Assembly: GCA_021792315.1 (NCBI GenBank)
Contig: JAJYUX010000004.1
Location: forward strand, 1 to 38,691
DNA length: 38,691 nucleotides
DNA from: an archaeon
GTDB taxonomy: Archaea; Thermoproteota; Nitrososphaeria; Nitrososphaerales; CADDZS01
Reading direction: 5' to 3'
The notes beneath the pieces are model-generated. The model saw only the letters and a program-made list of their open reading frames with translations, had not been told where the DNA came from and searched no databases. Positions 30,986 through 38,691 of this stretch are shown here, piece after piece. How positions within the stretch are numbered: position 1 is the first letter of the stretch; the number at the start of each line of letters is the position of its first letter. The position numbers and the translations under genes are program-made.

Positions 30986-32091
30986 GTTTACCAAACACTA
31001 TGGGCGACAGTTTTGCTATAACATGCTTTGGCGAAAGCCACGGTAGATGCGTCGGTATTATGATTGATGGATGCCCTACGGGATTAGAAATTTCTGAAGC
31101 TGAAGTACAAAAATGGCTTGACCTGAGGAAACCCGGGCAGTCAATAGTCACGACCCAGAGAGCGGAGGAAGACCGAGTTGAATTCCTCTCTGGAACCTTC
31201 AGGGGAAAGACTACTGGCGCCCCGATGACCATGCTGATCTGGAATAGCGACCAGAGAAGTTCTGATTACGACAAATTCGTGAATATCCCCAGACCCGGGC
31301 ATGCGGACTATCCTGCATTCGTAAAGTACGCAGGAATGAATGATTACAGAGGGGGAGGCAGGTTCACCGGAAGAATAACTGCTTGCTTTGTAATGGCCGG
31401 CGCCGTGGCAAGAAAACTGCTTCAGAAGACGCTGGGTCTGGAAGTCTACGCCTACACGCTTGAGTTGGGAGGCCTCAAGGCGGATATTGCAAGCATGTCA
31501 AAGGATGATATCATCGCAAACACTTACACAAACGATGTCAGGTGCCCTGAACTGACGACGGCGGAGAAAATGAAGAAACTCGTCATACAGGAGCGGGGAC
31601 ACGGCGATTCTCTCGGTGGAATAGTCGAATGCAATGTCCTTGGTCTACCAGTTGGCGTAGGTGAACCAGTCTTCGATTCGGTAGAGTCAGAGGTCAGCAA
31701 GGCAATTTTTTCGATACCCGCAGTGAAGGCAATCGAGTTCGGCTCTGGTTTTGCTGGAACCCGACTGAAGGGTACACAGAACAACGACGTCTACATTCAC
31801 ACTTCAGATGGAAGAATCCTCACTAAAACAAACAATTCTGGGGGAATTCTGGGCGGCCTCTCGACTGGAATGCCGGTGGTCTTCAGAGTTGGATTCAAAC
31901 CAGCTTCGTCAATAGCTGCTCCTCAGGATACTCTGAACATCAAGACTATGGAAGAAACAAGACTCATAGTGCCCGGGAGGCATGATCCCACAGTGGTTCC
32001 GAGAGCCGTACCAGTTGTCGAATGCATGACCGCGTGTGTTATGGCGGACCTCGCAATTCGCGGTGGCTTCATACCAAGAGTTTTGAAGTAG
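30982..32091 (+). CDS. aroC: Chorismate synthase
   Basis: I use the ATG at 30982, which overlaps the aroA stop (ATGA) and gives MSLPNTMGDSFAITCFGESH; a longer frame runs 30 codons into aroA but the family begins here. Signatures are FGESHGRCVGIMIDGCPTGL, RRPGHAD-type FVNIPRPGHADYPAFVKYAG, DYRGGGRFTGRITACFVMAG, ERGHGDSLGGIVEC and GRHDPTVVPRAVPVVE. It makes chorismate from EPSP with reduced FMN. The 369-residue length is normal. Confidence 0.96.
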   Translation: MSLPNTMGDSFAITCFGESHGRCVGIMIDGCPTGLEISEAEVQKWLDLRKPGQSIVTTQRAEEDRVEFLSGTFRGKTTGAPMTMLIWNSDQRSSDYDKFVNIPRPGHADYPAFVKYAGMNDYRGGGRFTGRITACFVMAGAVARKLLQKTLGLEVYAYTLELGGLKADIASMSKDDIIANTYTNDVRCPELTTAEKMKKLVIQERGHGDSLGGIVECNVLGLPVGVGEPVFDSVESEVSKAIFSIPAVKAIEFGSGFAGTRLKGTQNNDVYIHTSDGRILTKTNNSGGILGGLSTGMPVVFRVGFKPASSIAAPQDTLNIKTMEETRLIVPGRHDPTVVPRAVPVVECMTACVMADLAIRGGFIPRVLK

Positions 32092-32119
32092 AAAGAACAT
32101 TTCCGGAAGATCGCTGGCC

Positions 32120-33238
32120 TTGGCAAAGAAGAAATCTAATGATAACAAGACGCTCAACGCATACAGAAACCAGATGCGAGACGTCACAAAATCCGTTCTC
32201 GATCTAGCGAGTGCACGGCAAAACATAGCACAGTTGATAGCTCGGATCAAGCAGACTTCAGGAGCGGATATTGAGAATCAATCGGTAGAGGAGAATCTTA
32301 TCGCAGAGATGGTGGAGTACGCCAAGAGCATCAGTCTGGACGAAGGTCTTGCAAGAAGACTGGTCAGCGAGCTAATAGAGCATTCCAAGATAGCGCAGCG
32401 AAGGAGGATCTACCTAAATTCGATCAAGAATCATCTCCGATCAAACGGCATCAAGACAGTTTCAATTATCGGAGCGGGAAGAATGGGTGGATGGTTTGCA
32501 AGCTACTTTAAAGAACTTGGGTTGAATGTTGTATTCTTTGACTCGAATCGCAAACTGTCCAGAGAAAAAGCTGCCAGGCTGGGTTGCACCTATACAACTT
32601 CATTTGATGAAGTCGCTCAATCTGACATGGCTGTTGTAGCCGTTCCGATAAAGATCGTCGCCGCGGAGATTCGAAAACTGGGAGAGCACCGAAAAGCTCG
32701 CCCAAAGCTCGCCCTCTTGGAAATTTCTTCAGTCAAGAATGAAATGGAGAGGGCCGTAATTCGAAAGAAACTACCAGCAAACGTGGCGCTATTCTCGATC
32801 CACCCTTTGTTCGGAGCGAGTGCGAATCCTTTTGCGCTGAATTCCTTGGTTCAGGTCGGAAAACCTTCTGGTCTGGTGAAGGGAATCTTCCCACACTACA
32901 AGATTTTCTTCATGAATTCGAAAGACCACGACCAGTTGATGAGCACGATCTTGACAATGCCACACGCACACGCCCTCACCTTCGCGGATTCAGTTGCAAG
33001 AATGAGGAAACGGATTCCGAGGGGAATCGGGAGCTCAAGCTATAACCACTTGCTCGATCTTGCAAAGAGGTCTTTGAAGGAGAGTGGTGATGTCTACTAC
33101 GAAATAGAAGCGTCAAATCCATACGCCGAAGGGGCCCTGATCGAAATGATAGACTCCGTGAGGCGACTGAGAAATGTCCTGAAAGACAAGTCAGCTTTCC
33201 AGAAATTCTTCAGAGAGACAGGAAAGGCTCTCGAGTAG
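32120..33238 (+). CDS. tyrA: Fused chorismate mutase-prephenate dehydrogenase
   Basis: The first ~95 of 372 residues look like an AroQ-type chorismate mutase: QMRDVTKSVLDLASARQNIA, QLIARIKQTSGADIENQSVE, ENLIAEMVEYAKSISLDEGL, ARRLVSELIEHSKIAQRR. Then comes a Rossmann dehydrogenase: IKTVSIIGAGRMGGWFASYF, DMAVVAVPIKIVAAEIRKLG, ISSVKNEMERAV and FSIHPLFGASANPF. The fusion, like the bacterial T-protein, turns chorismate into prephenate and then to the tyrosine precursor. It follows aroC by 28 nt, starts at a TTG, and its 3' end overlaps the convergent aroE by 29 nt. Confidence 0.88.
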   Translation: MAKKKSNDNKTLNAYRNQMRDVTKSVLDLASARQNIAQLIARIKQTSGADIENQSVEENLIAEMVEYAKSISLDEGLARRLVSELIEHSKIAQRRRIYLNSIKNHLRSNGIKTVSIIGAGRMGGWFASYFKELGLNVVFFDSNRKLSREKAARLGCTYTTSFDEVAQSDMAVVAVPIKIVAAEIRKLGEHRKARPKLALLEISSVKNEMERAVIRKKLPANVALFSIHPLFGASANPFALNSLVQVGKPSGLVKGIFPHYKIFFMNSKDHDQLMSTILTMPHAHALTFADSVARMRKRIPRGIGSSSYNHLLDLAKRSLKESGDVYYEIEASNPYAEGALIEMIDSVRRLRNVLKDKSAFQKFFRETGKALE

Positions 33239-34094
33239 GTTTCAACAGTTCACGTCTTGCAGCTAGAAGCATTGGTTGCCTCGGCGCCTTCAGACTAGTC
33301 CAAATCTCGAACGATCTTGCACCCTGTTCTACCAGCATCAGAAGGCCGTCAATGGAATCAATCCTTGCCCTCCGTGCCCTAGCTAGGATGCTGGATTGCT
33401 CTCTGTATCCGAGATCGAAGAATTTGAGGCTCCGCGAAGCCCCTGCAAAGTCTGTTTCGATGGGAAATGGATTTGTTACTGCGTTGATAAGAATGTCCGC
33501 CGACCGAGTTTCGTTTGCAATGTCTTCGCTTGTGAGTGGGCTGATCTCGATTTTCGCCCTCGGAAAAAGCTTCAAGAAATGAGCTCTCACCCCTTCAGCA
33601 CGATTTTTGCTTCTGTTCAAAATTGCAACGGAGCGAATGCCGAACTTGAGAGAAGCATAAACACAAGCCCTAGCAGCGCCTCCGGCGCCAAGTACAACCG
33701 CACGATCTTTTTTCTTTAGGCCTAGTTTTGAAAATGACTCAAGTATGCCGTGTAGGTCTGTGTTATATCCATTCATAACGCCACTTCGCAAGATCTTTAC
33801 TGTGTTCACCGATCCTATTGCACTAGAAGATGCGTCTGTCTTCGAAATGAAGGGAAGTATCATTTCCTTGTATGGCGCGGTAACGTTGAATCCCAGGACA
33901 TCTTTTGAATGCTTCATTTCATCAACGAAAGATTCGAACCTGCTCTCTGGGAATTGGAGAAGCTCGTATCTTGCCCTGAAACCAGTCTTCTTGAATGCCT
34001 TGTTTTGGAACGCTGGAGAAATTGACTTGCTGATGTTTGATCCTATGAGAAAGACTCTCTTCAACTGTTGCGAGTGCTCTTTCTGAGGTGGCAA
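33210..34094 (-). CDS. aroE: Shikimate dehydrogenase
   Basis: The 294-residue protein opens with the substrate-binding VFLIGSNISKSISPAFQNKA, then GFNVTAPYKEMILPFI, SVNTVKILRSGVMNGYNTDL and the NADP-binding VVLGAGGAARACVYASLKFG, and ends with DGLLMLVEQGARSFEIWT. It reduces 3-dehydroshikimate to shikimate. It faces the aro operon and overlaps the tyrA 3' end by 29 nt, so the two transcripts are antisense to each other there. The start is a TTG, with TATA tatttaag (34123-34130) about 31 nt upstream. Confidence 0.93.
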   Translation of the reverse strand: MPPQKEHSQQLKRVFLIGSNISKSISPAFQNKAFKKTGFRARYELLQFPESRFESFVDEMKHSKDVLGFNVTAPYKEMILPFISKTDASSSAIGSVNTVKILRSGVMNGYNTDLHGILESFSKLGLKKKDRAVVLGAGGAARACVYASLKFGIRSVAILNRSKNRAEGVRAHFLKLFPRAKIEISPLTSEDIANETRSADILINAVTNPFPIETDFAGASRSLKFFDLGYREQSSILARARRARIDSIDGLLMLVEQGARSFEIWTSLKAPRQPMLLAARRELLKPTREPFLSL

Positions 34095-34122
34095 GAACAG
34101 TACTTACGACTCTCGGAATCAG

Positions 34123-34130
34123 TATTTAAG
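34123..34130 (-). promoter_or_regulatory. TATA box of aroE
   Basis: The minus strand reads cttaaata at about 31 nt before the TTG start, the usual spacing for a near-leaderless archaeal mRNA. The rest of the 127-nt gap to the helicase gene shows nothing else. Confidence 0.5.
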
Positions 34131-34221
34131 AATCGGAAGTCTCAGTTGGCAAACGCATGACAGAAGTGTAATTCTTGGTTGTCATTGCCTTGAGGAATGA
34201 TCAAGGTATTTCCAAAAAATA

Positions 34222-35664
34222 TTAGCGCCTGTCGTGTCTGCGTGGCCTTCGAAAGTCTCGTGTGTCATGAGGTCTCGACTTGTCGAACGGGGGTTTGTTC
34301 CCTCGTTCGAAATGACTTGCACCACTTTCGGCGACTCTTTCTGTGAACGTAAAGCCGCTCTGTGGGCGTGGTCCATCACGCTGTTGGTAATCTCGGTGCT
34401 GGTGATGACCGAAACTCCTGCCGCTACCTCTGTCTCTTCTGAAGCTTCTGCCGCCTCGGTGCGAGTCGAATGACCTGCGAGAAGCATCCTCTACCGGCGG
34501 CTTGTAGCCAGGGGGAAGGATGTCTGTCACCTTCTTTATCTCGGCCTCGGTCATTCCGACGATCCTGCTGAAGTCCGGATACTCCGAATTCGAAACGAGA
34601 GAAATTGCCTTGCCTTCTCTTCCAGCCCTTGCAGTCCTACCAATTCTGTGGAAGTATGTGAGAGGTTCCTGAGGAACATCATAGTTTATTATATGTCCAA
34701 CCTTTGGGACATCGATCCCTCTTGCTGCAACATCTGTGGCTACCAGAAGCTCGACTCGCCCGTCTCTGAAATTCTGCATCGCATGTTCTCTGCGGTTCTG
34801 GGAGAGGTCTCCGTGAATAGGAGCTGCTCTAAAGCCCTGTGCCTGCAATCTCTCCGAGAGGCGCTGAGTCCTGATTTTGGTAGCACAAAAGATGATCCCA
34901 GAAGATATTGCATGTTTGCGTATGTATTCGACGAGCGCGGGAAACTTGCTCCTATCATCTACAACAGCATACGACTGATCGATTTCGTCGACTGACAATT
35001 CGTCGCTGTCAATGAGTATGTTCGTCGGATGGTTCATGTACTTGTGAGACAATCTTAAGATCTCCTGTGGCATCGTAGCAGAGAATAAAGCAGTCTGACT
35101 CCCACTTGGAAGCTGTTTCAAGATATAGTCAATATCGTCGATGAAACCCATGTCAAGCATTCTGTCTGCCTCGTCTAGAACAACGAATCTGATATCCTGG
35201 AATTCTATCGTGCCCCGCTCCATGTGGTCAATCAATCTTCCGGGTGTTGCCACAACGATTTGCGGCGTCTTCTTTCGAAGACGTTCAATCTGAGGAGTTA
35301 TCGACTGCCCTCCATAGATTGAGTAAGCTCTGATGGGAGTGTACCTTCCCAGCTTGTTGAATTCGTCCGTTACTTGCAGGGCGAGCTCTCTGGTGGGGAC
35401 GATCACAAGTGCCTGCAGGTATTGCTTCGCTCCGTCTACCTTTTCGAGTATGGCAAGAGCAAAAGCGGCAGTCTTTCCTGACCCTGTATGCGCTTGGCCA
35501 ATGATATCCTTTCCCTCTAGGAGAGGAGGAATCGCTTGTGCTTGAATCGGGAACATCGTCTTATAGCCGATTTCCCTGAGACTTCTAATTACTTCGGGCC
35601 TGAGTTTAAGATTCTCAAACAATGGCCCCTGTTGTGTACTTTCTAATTCCATTTTCTTTTTCAC
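34222..35664 (-). CDS. DEAD-box RNA helicase with Arg/Gly-rich tail
   Basis: The 480-residue protein has all main DEAD-box motifs: the Q motif (GYKTMFPIQAQAIPPLLEGK), motif I AHTGSGKTAAFAL, PTRELALQV, VATPGRLIDHM, VLDEADRMLD, FSATMP, and HRIGRTARAGREG. After about residue 390 follows a tail rich in Arg, Gly, Ser and His (GGRSFRRDRGSGRSFG) that should bind RNA unspecifically. Such helicases aid ribosome assembly and RNA folding, often in the cold. The GTG at 35664 and an ATG four codons on are both possible starts. Confidence 0.93.
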   Translation of the reverse strand: MKKKMELESTQQGPLFENLKLRPEVIRSLREIGYKTMFPIQAQAIPPLLEGKDIIGQAHTGSGKTAAFALAILEKVDGAKQYLQALVIVPTRELALQVTDEFNKLGRYTPIRAYSIYGGQSITPQIERLRKKTPQIVVATPGRLIDHMERGTIEFQDIRFVVLDEADRMLDMGFIDDIDYILKQLPSGSQTALFSATMPQEILRLSHKYMNHPTNILIDSDELSVDEIDQSYAVVDDRSKFPALVEYIRKHAISSGIIFCATKIRTQRLSERLQAQGFRAAPIHGDLSQNRREHAMQNFRDGRVELLVATDVAARGIDVPKVGHIINYDVPQEPLTYFHRIGRTARAGREGKAISLVSNSEYPDFSRIVGMTEAEIKKVTDILPPGYKPPVEDASRRSFDSHRGGRSFRRDRGSGRSFGHHQHRDYQQRDGPRPQSGFTFTERVAESGASHFERGNKPPFDKSRPHDTRDFRRPRRHDRR

Positions 35665-36106
35665 TTTATTTTGCTAAATTCCATCGAAGACAAAGCGCAA
35701 ATTTTGCACTTTAACCGAAGCGCTGGATATTTTTCCTCGTTTCGATTTGGGTTCTTCTCTGTTGGGAGCCTCTGAATGAGGCAAACCAAACCTACGACTC
35801 AAGCTCCGGTTACAGAGCATTCAAAAAATCGTCCTATCGGTCTGACCTTTTAAGACAGCGGCTCTAATTTAGTGGTGATATGGAGTTTACAAGCCGATTA
35901 TTTAAGGTTTGAAGCGTCCGGCCGCTTAATCTCAAGCGATTGCGAAAGCTCAGAAATTTAGGCAATGCGGCAAGGTGCAGAAATGGGTTCTGTGAAAGAT
36001 TTAGGCGCTTGGTTGATCTGGAAAAAGGATGGCTAATATTCTGTCATGAGCATCGATCAGCCCGAATCCATACATTTAAAACCCCCTCATGTGCATTTTG
36101 CCCTAA
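35665..36106. other. Intergenic region with an unassigned strong TATA element
   Basis: The 442-nt gap between two divergent genes contains ttatttaagg at 35898-35907, which reads as a good TATA box on either strand (ccttaaataa on minus). On the minus strand it would give the helicase mRNA a leader of about 210 nt; on the plus strand it would drive a transcript from about 35930 with no gene before 36107. No tRNA-, snoRNA- or SRP-like fold was recognised. Confidence 0.35.
36075..36081 (+). promoter_or_regulatory. TATA box of the small zinc-binding protein gene
   Basis: tttaaaa lies about 29 nt before the ATG at 36107, so the mRNA should be leaderless or nearly so. Confidence 0.5.
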
Positions 36107-36322
36107 ATGGTAACGACATGCCCAAAATGCGGTAAGAAAGCGTGGAAGCCGTATAAATTTGTAATCAAAGGAAAGAGCGGAAAGAATTACACCTATCTCG
36201 TCTATCGCCATAACGAGAAGAAACGCCACACTCCGCGCAAGTGCTATGTTGCCCAGAAGAAGGCAAAACCAAAAGCTTCGCGGAAAAAAATAGCGCAGCG
36301 CTCAAAGGGTAGAAGACGGTAG
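36107..36322 (+). CDS. Small basic zinc-binding protein
   Basis: The 71-residue protein has one C-x2-C knuckle (TTCPKCGKKAWKPYKFV), a Cys in PRKCYVAQ, and a very basic C terminus (KASRKKIAQRSKGRRR). Charge and size suggest RNA or DNA binding, similar to ribosome-associated small zinc proteins, but I cannot assign a family. A leaderless-type promoter and a terminator hairpin on the 3' side mark it as a single-gene unit, which supports it being a real gene. Confidence 0.65.
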   Translation: MVTTCPKCGKKAWKPYKFVIKGKSGKNYTYLVYRHNEKKRHTPRKCYVAQKKAKPKASRKKIAQRSKGRRR

Positions 36323-36350
36323 AAGTAACTCCCCGCAGGACAAAATGACG

Positions 36351-36381
36351 GGTCTCCGAGTTGAGACCTGTTACCCTTTTT
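36351..36381 (+). terminator. Hairpin and T-run after the zinc-binding protein gene
   Basis: GGTCTC (36351-36356) and GAGACC (36363-36368) pair around a 6-nt loop, followed by TTTTT at 36377-36381, directly before the 3' end of the convergent marR gene. It could serve plus-strand transcription. Confidence 0.45.
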
Positions 36382-36840
36382 CTAAACTATTCTTTTCCTT
36401 AATTTTTCAGTGTAACTTAGAAGGTTCTCGAGCTCTTGCTCGTTCAGGACTTTCATCAAGCTCTCGATTTGGCTGACATGAGCGCTTCTGATCTTCGAGA
36501 ATAGCCGTGACCCCTTTGGCGTGAGTTTCACCTTTACGCACCGGCGATCAACCGAATCTCTGATCCTTCGAACATAGTCGAGTCTCTCAAGATTGTCGAC
36601 AACTGTGGTGACGTTGGCATACGTCACAACCATTTGTTTTCCAATCTCGCTCATTGTCAGCATCCCTTTTTCCGAAGTTCCGATAGAGCGGAGTACAGAG
36701 TACTGGGGAGGGGTAAGCCCGTACTGTCTGAGATCAGAGTTAAGGTAAGAATAAACAATCCTGTAGGTGATAGAGAACTCTCTCCAAGCCCTGCTTTCCA
36801 AAGATTCTACCAATTTGGTTGCTTGTTGCTGCTCGCTCAT
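36382..36840 (-). CDS. MarR-family transcriptional regulator
   Basis: The 152-residue protein has the MarR layout: dimerisation helices at both ends and the winged helix GLTPPQYSVLRSIGTSEKGM, LTMSEIGKQMVVTYANVTTV, VDNLERLDYVRRIRDSVDRR with the conserved D-x-R-x wing. MarR proteins repress efflux genes and release DNA upon binding phenolic or toxic compounds. The gene starts 3 nt after the MFS exporter and is co-transcribed with it, so self-regulation of the pair via the palindrome at 38374-38400 is the natural inference. Confidence 0.9.
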   Translation of the reverse strand: MSEQQQATKLVESLESRAWREFSITYRIVYSYLNSDLRQYGLTPPQYSVLRSIGTSEKGMLTMSEIGKQMVVTYANVTTVVDNLERLDYVRRIRDSVDRRCVKVKLTPKGSRLFSKIRSAHVSQIESLMKVLNEQELENLLSYTEKLRKRIV

Positions 36841-36843
36841 GAA

Positions 36844-38346
36844 TTACACTTCCGGTCCGGGTTGCACGATCGACGATTCCGACGAGGACATTTCCATATG
36901 TGCCCTCTCCTCTCGCGACTTTACTCCGCGGAAACCGAGCGCCAATGGTAGAATTGCAATGCAGCACAGTGCAGCAGATAACGTGTACACGCCGTGAAGG
37001 CCGTTCATGAAGTCAGATATGTCGGTTATGGCAGGACCTCCGCCGGGGCTGCTGGTAATGCTGCCACCGCCGAATACTCCCAAAACCAGCGAATGAGGTA
37101 CAGTTGATGAAATTACTACCACGCTTATAGCGAGACTTACGAGGAACCCTACGTTCATTAGGGTCACCGTGATGGCAGAACCAACACCGCGACGCTCAGC
37201 CGGCACAGCGCTGAGAGTTTCGCTTCTTATCGGCGATCCGAATAGCCCCCATGCCGTTCCCATCAGAATGAGAGGAACTAGGAGAACGTCATAACTGATC
37301 TGTGCGGGCATCTGACGCATGATCAAGAAGGCAATTGTACATGTGCCGAGACCAGAGGCTGCAAAATAGAAAGATCCATGCTTGTCAGACAGAATTCCAG
37401 ACAGGGGCCCGATTATTGCGGCTGCGATCGACATGGGAACCAGAAGAATTCCAGCGGTGAGCGCGTTGTCTCCGAGCACTCCCTGTAGGTAGAATGACAT
37501 CATGAAAGTAAATGCTCCTCTTGCAAGTCCAGATAAGAGACCTGCAACATTGCCTCCAGTGAAAACATGGATCTTGAAAAGCGAAAGGTCAAACATGGGT
37601 TCTGGTGTCTTTGTCTCAACTATGACAAAGCAGACCATGAGAACAAAGCCCACACCTATCATTGAATAATGCAATTCACTCCACGATTCAAGAGCTCCGA
37701 GAGTGACTCCGAGAAGCATCAAGGTGAGCGAGCCGACGAATGTGATATTTCCCCAGATGTCGAGTTTCTGATTCTTCGAGATATCCCCAAGCTCCTTGAG
37801 CCGCGTATATGCCCAGATGGTTGCGAAAATTCCTATTGGAACATTCACCCAGAATATCGATCGCCAGCCGAGCGTAGCGGTAAGCACCCCGCCCAAAACG
37901 AGTCCTGCGACCGAGCCTGAAACCATTGTGACCTGGTTGATACCAAGGGTTTTGCCTCTCTCGTTAATTGGGAATGCGTCAGTGAGGAGAGCACCGCTGT
38001 TTGCCCAGAGAAATGAGGAACCCAGCGCTTGCAATATCCTGAAAATCACCAATTCGAGGCCGGTCTGAGATAAGCTACAGAGAAACGATCCTATCGTGAA
38101 AATGGCGAATCCTAGGTTGTACATTCTAACCCTCCCAAACATGTCTCCAAGCCTTCCAAAGTTGAGCACGAAGGTGGAAGAGACCAGCATGTAGCTCATC
38201 ACAATCCAGAGTGCTTCGTCAGGGCCAGTTCCGGGCAGAGTCCGTAGGATCGTGGGTAACGATATCAGAACAATCGATGAGTCAATAGACGCCATCAGGG
38301 AGCCGATTGTAGTGTTGCTGAAGACTATCCACTTGTAGGCAGGCAA
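36844..38346 (-). CDS. MFS drug exporter, DHA2 (14-helix) type
   Basis: The 500-residue protein has about 14 hydrophobic helices and the DHA2 signatures: NTTIGSLMASIDSSIVLISL at the first helix, FGRLGDMFGRVRMYNLGFAI (motif A), LTDAFPINERGKTLGINQVT, and SGSVAGLVLGGVLTATLGWR (motif C). This EmrB/QacA-like family exports drugs and other amphiphiles by proton antiport. The start is a TTG that lies about 29 nt from a TATA element. It is the first gene of an operon with MarR. Confidence 0.92.
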   Translation of the reverse strand: MPAYKWIVFSNTTIGSLMASIDSSIVLISLPTILRTLPGTGPDEALWIVMSYMLVSSTFVLNFGRLGDMFGRVRMYNLGFAIFTIGSFLCSLSQTGLELVIFRILQALGSSFLWANSGALLTDAFPINERGKTLGINQVTMVSGSVAGLVLGGVLTATLGWRSIFWVNVPIGIFATIWAYTRLKELGDISKNQKLDIWGNITFVGSLTLMLLGVTLGALESWSELHYSMIGVGFVLMVCFVIVETKTPEPMFDLSLFKIHVFTGGNVAGLLSGLARGAFTFMMSFYLQGVLGDNALTAGILLVPMSIAAAIIGPLSGILSDKHGSFYFAASGLGTCTIAFLIMRQMPAQISYDVLLVPLILMGTAWGLFGSPIRSETLSAVPAERRGVGSAITVTLMNVGFLVSLAISVVVISSTVPHSLVLGVFGGGSITSSPGGGPAITDISDFMNGLHGVYTLSAALCCIAILPLALGFRGVKSREERAHMEMSSSESSIVQPGPEV

Positions 38347-38365
38347 GAATAATATCTAATTGGCA

Positions 38366-38380
38366 ACTATATATTTAAGG
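38366..38380 (-). promoter_or_regulatory. TATA box of the MFS-marR operon
   Basis: The minus strand reads ccttaaatatatagt, a strong TATA element about 25-30 nt before the TTG start at 38346. Confidence 0.55.
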
Positions 38381-38400
38381 TTAAATGATTAAAGTTTAAA
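38374..38400. promoter_or_regulatory. Imperfect palindrome, probable MarR operator
   Basis: The plus strand carries TTTAA..TTaAAT-g-ATTaAA..TTAAA over 27 nt, a two-fold symmetric AT-rich site centred at 38387 and overlapping the upstream edge of the TATA element. MarR dimers bind such sites; the operon encodes a MarR protein as its second gene. Confidence 0.45.
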
Positions 38401-38428
38401 GTATTTTTGAGAGTGAAGATCCAAAAGC

Positions 38429-38691
38429 CTAGTAGTCGCTGATCTTCCTTTGCTCAATTTCCTGCTTGACAAGCTCCGAGTTTTCCACCCAGTGGCGCTT
38501 ATGAATCATGAAATTTGTGCAGGCAAAATCAAGGGCCTTGGAGAAAATATCAAAACTCCTGTAACGGCCCATGAAAAGGCTCCTGATACTTTCGCGGACG
38601 TTCCATACTCCGACCGGCAAGATGTAACCTGGATGGATCTCTCTAAGCATTATCGCACCGGACTGCCTTCTCTCGCGAGAAAGATACTCCG
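38429..38691 (-). CDS. Nre-type DNA repair protein, C-terminal part (runs off window)
   Basis: The frame is open to the window edge and reads EYLSRERRQSGAIM, LREIHPGYILPVGVWNVRES, IRSLFMGRYRSFDIFSKALD and finally VKQEIEQRKISDY. This fits the C-terminal part of archaeal Nre (NreA/NreB) proteins, which act in DNA repair and bind PCNA through a C-terminal PIP motif. The terminal QRKISDY has the Q-x-x-I-x-x-aromatic shape of such a motif. An internal ATG at 38650 is not the true start since conserved-looking residues precede it. The rest of the gene lies outside the window. The call rests on a short piece. Confidence 0.55.
   Translation of the reverse strand, partial: EYLSRERRQSGAIMLREIHPGYILPVGVWNVRESIRSLFMGRYRSFDIFSKALDFACTNFMIHKRHWVENSELVKQEIEQRKISDY

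Noticed and set aside
34182..34487. Minus-strand 101-codon ORF rich in Glu/Thr
   Set aside because: Out-of-frame shadow of the Arg/Gly-rich tail of the DEAD-box helicase.

Overview
The window looks like chromosomal DNA from an archaeon of the TACK group, most likely a Nitrososphaeria/Thaumarchaeota-type lineage. The evidence is an ESCRT-III/CdvB-like protein, a full Hef (helicase plus XPF nuclease), the C-terminal end of an Nre-type repair protein, an archaeal GHMP-type shikimate kinase, a thermopsin-like secreted protease, frequent TTG/GTG starts, and TATA boxes about 25-35 nt upstream of near-leaderless starts. No rRNA, intact tRNA, ammonia-oxidation gene or CRISPR array is visible, so the genus stays open. 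The thermopsin-like protein hints at an acidic habitat, but only weakly.

Layout. 0-4.6 kb (minus strand): a truncated ICMT-like methyltransferase, an EamA permease, a small winged-helix protein, an ESCRT-III paralogue, two decayed ORFs (receiver-like and cupredoxin-like), an isoaspartyl peptidase/asparaginase and a small membrane protein. 4.7-9.5 kb (plus): a HEAT-repeat protein, a thermopsin-like protease, an OsmC protein and a MetE-type methionine synthase. 9.5-16.8 kb is an accessory island that looks more AT-rich than its surroundings. It starts at a structured segment with a tRNA-3'-end-like relic. It carries a tightly packed minus-strand operon of small helix-turn-helix proteins with a winged-helix/HEPN protein and a DUF4062 protein. 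It also holds a zinc-ribbon protein, a PEF-type surface protein, two copies of a Cas1-tail-like relic, other short gene relics and an AadA-like nucleotidyltransferase. 16.9-26.3 kb: membrane and SRPBCC proteins, a tmk-lrp-membrane-protein operon, Hef, a branched-chain aminotransferase, an unknown basic protein, and HflX followed by two coupled small membrane proteins. 26.4-34.1 kb: an aromatic amino acid operon (DAHP synthase, AroB, shikimate kinase, AroA, AroC, chorismate mutase-TyrA fusion) facing a convergent AroE. 34.2-38.7 kb: a DEAD-box helicase, a small zinc-binding basic protein, an MFS-MarR efflux operon and the end of an Nre gene.

How the genes work together. The aro block covers DAHP formation to chorismate and on to the tyrosine branch by the DAHP-synthase/AroB route; only 3-dehydroquinate dehydratase (AroD) is missing here. 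The most interesting region is the 9.8-13.5 kb cassette. Seven short HTH proteins of two related types, one winged-helix protein, a HEPN protein with an intact RxxxxH motif and a DUF4062 protein lie on one strand, mostly with short gaps or overlaps. I infer a regulated defence or conflict system that I cannot match to a named one.
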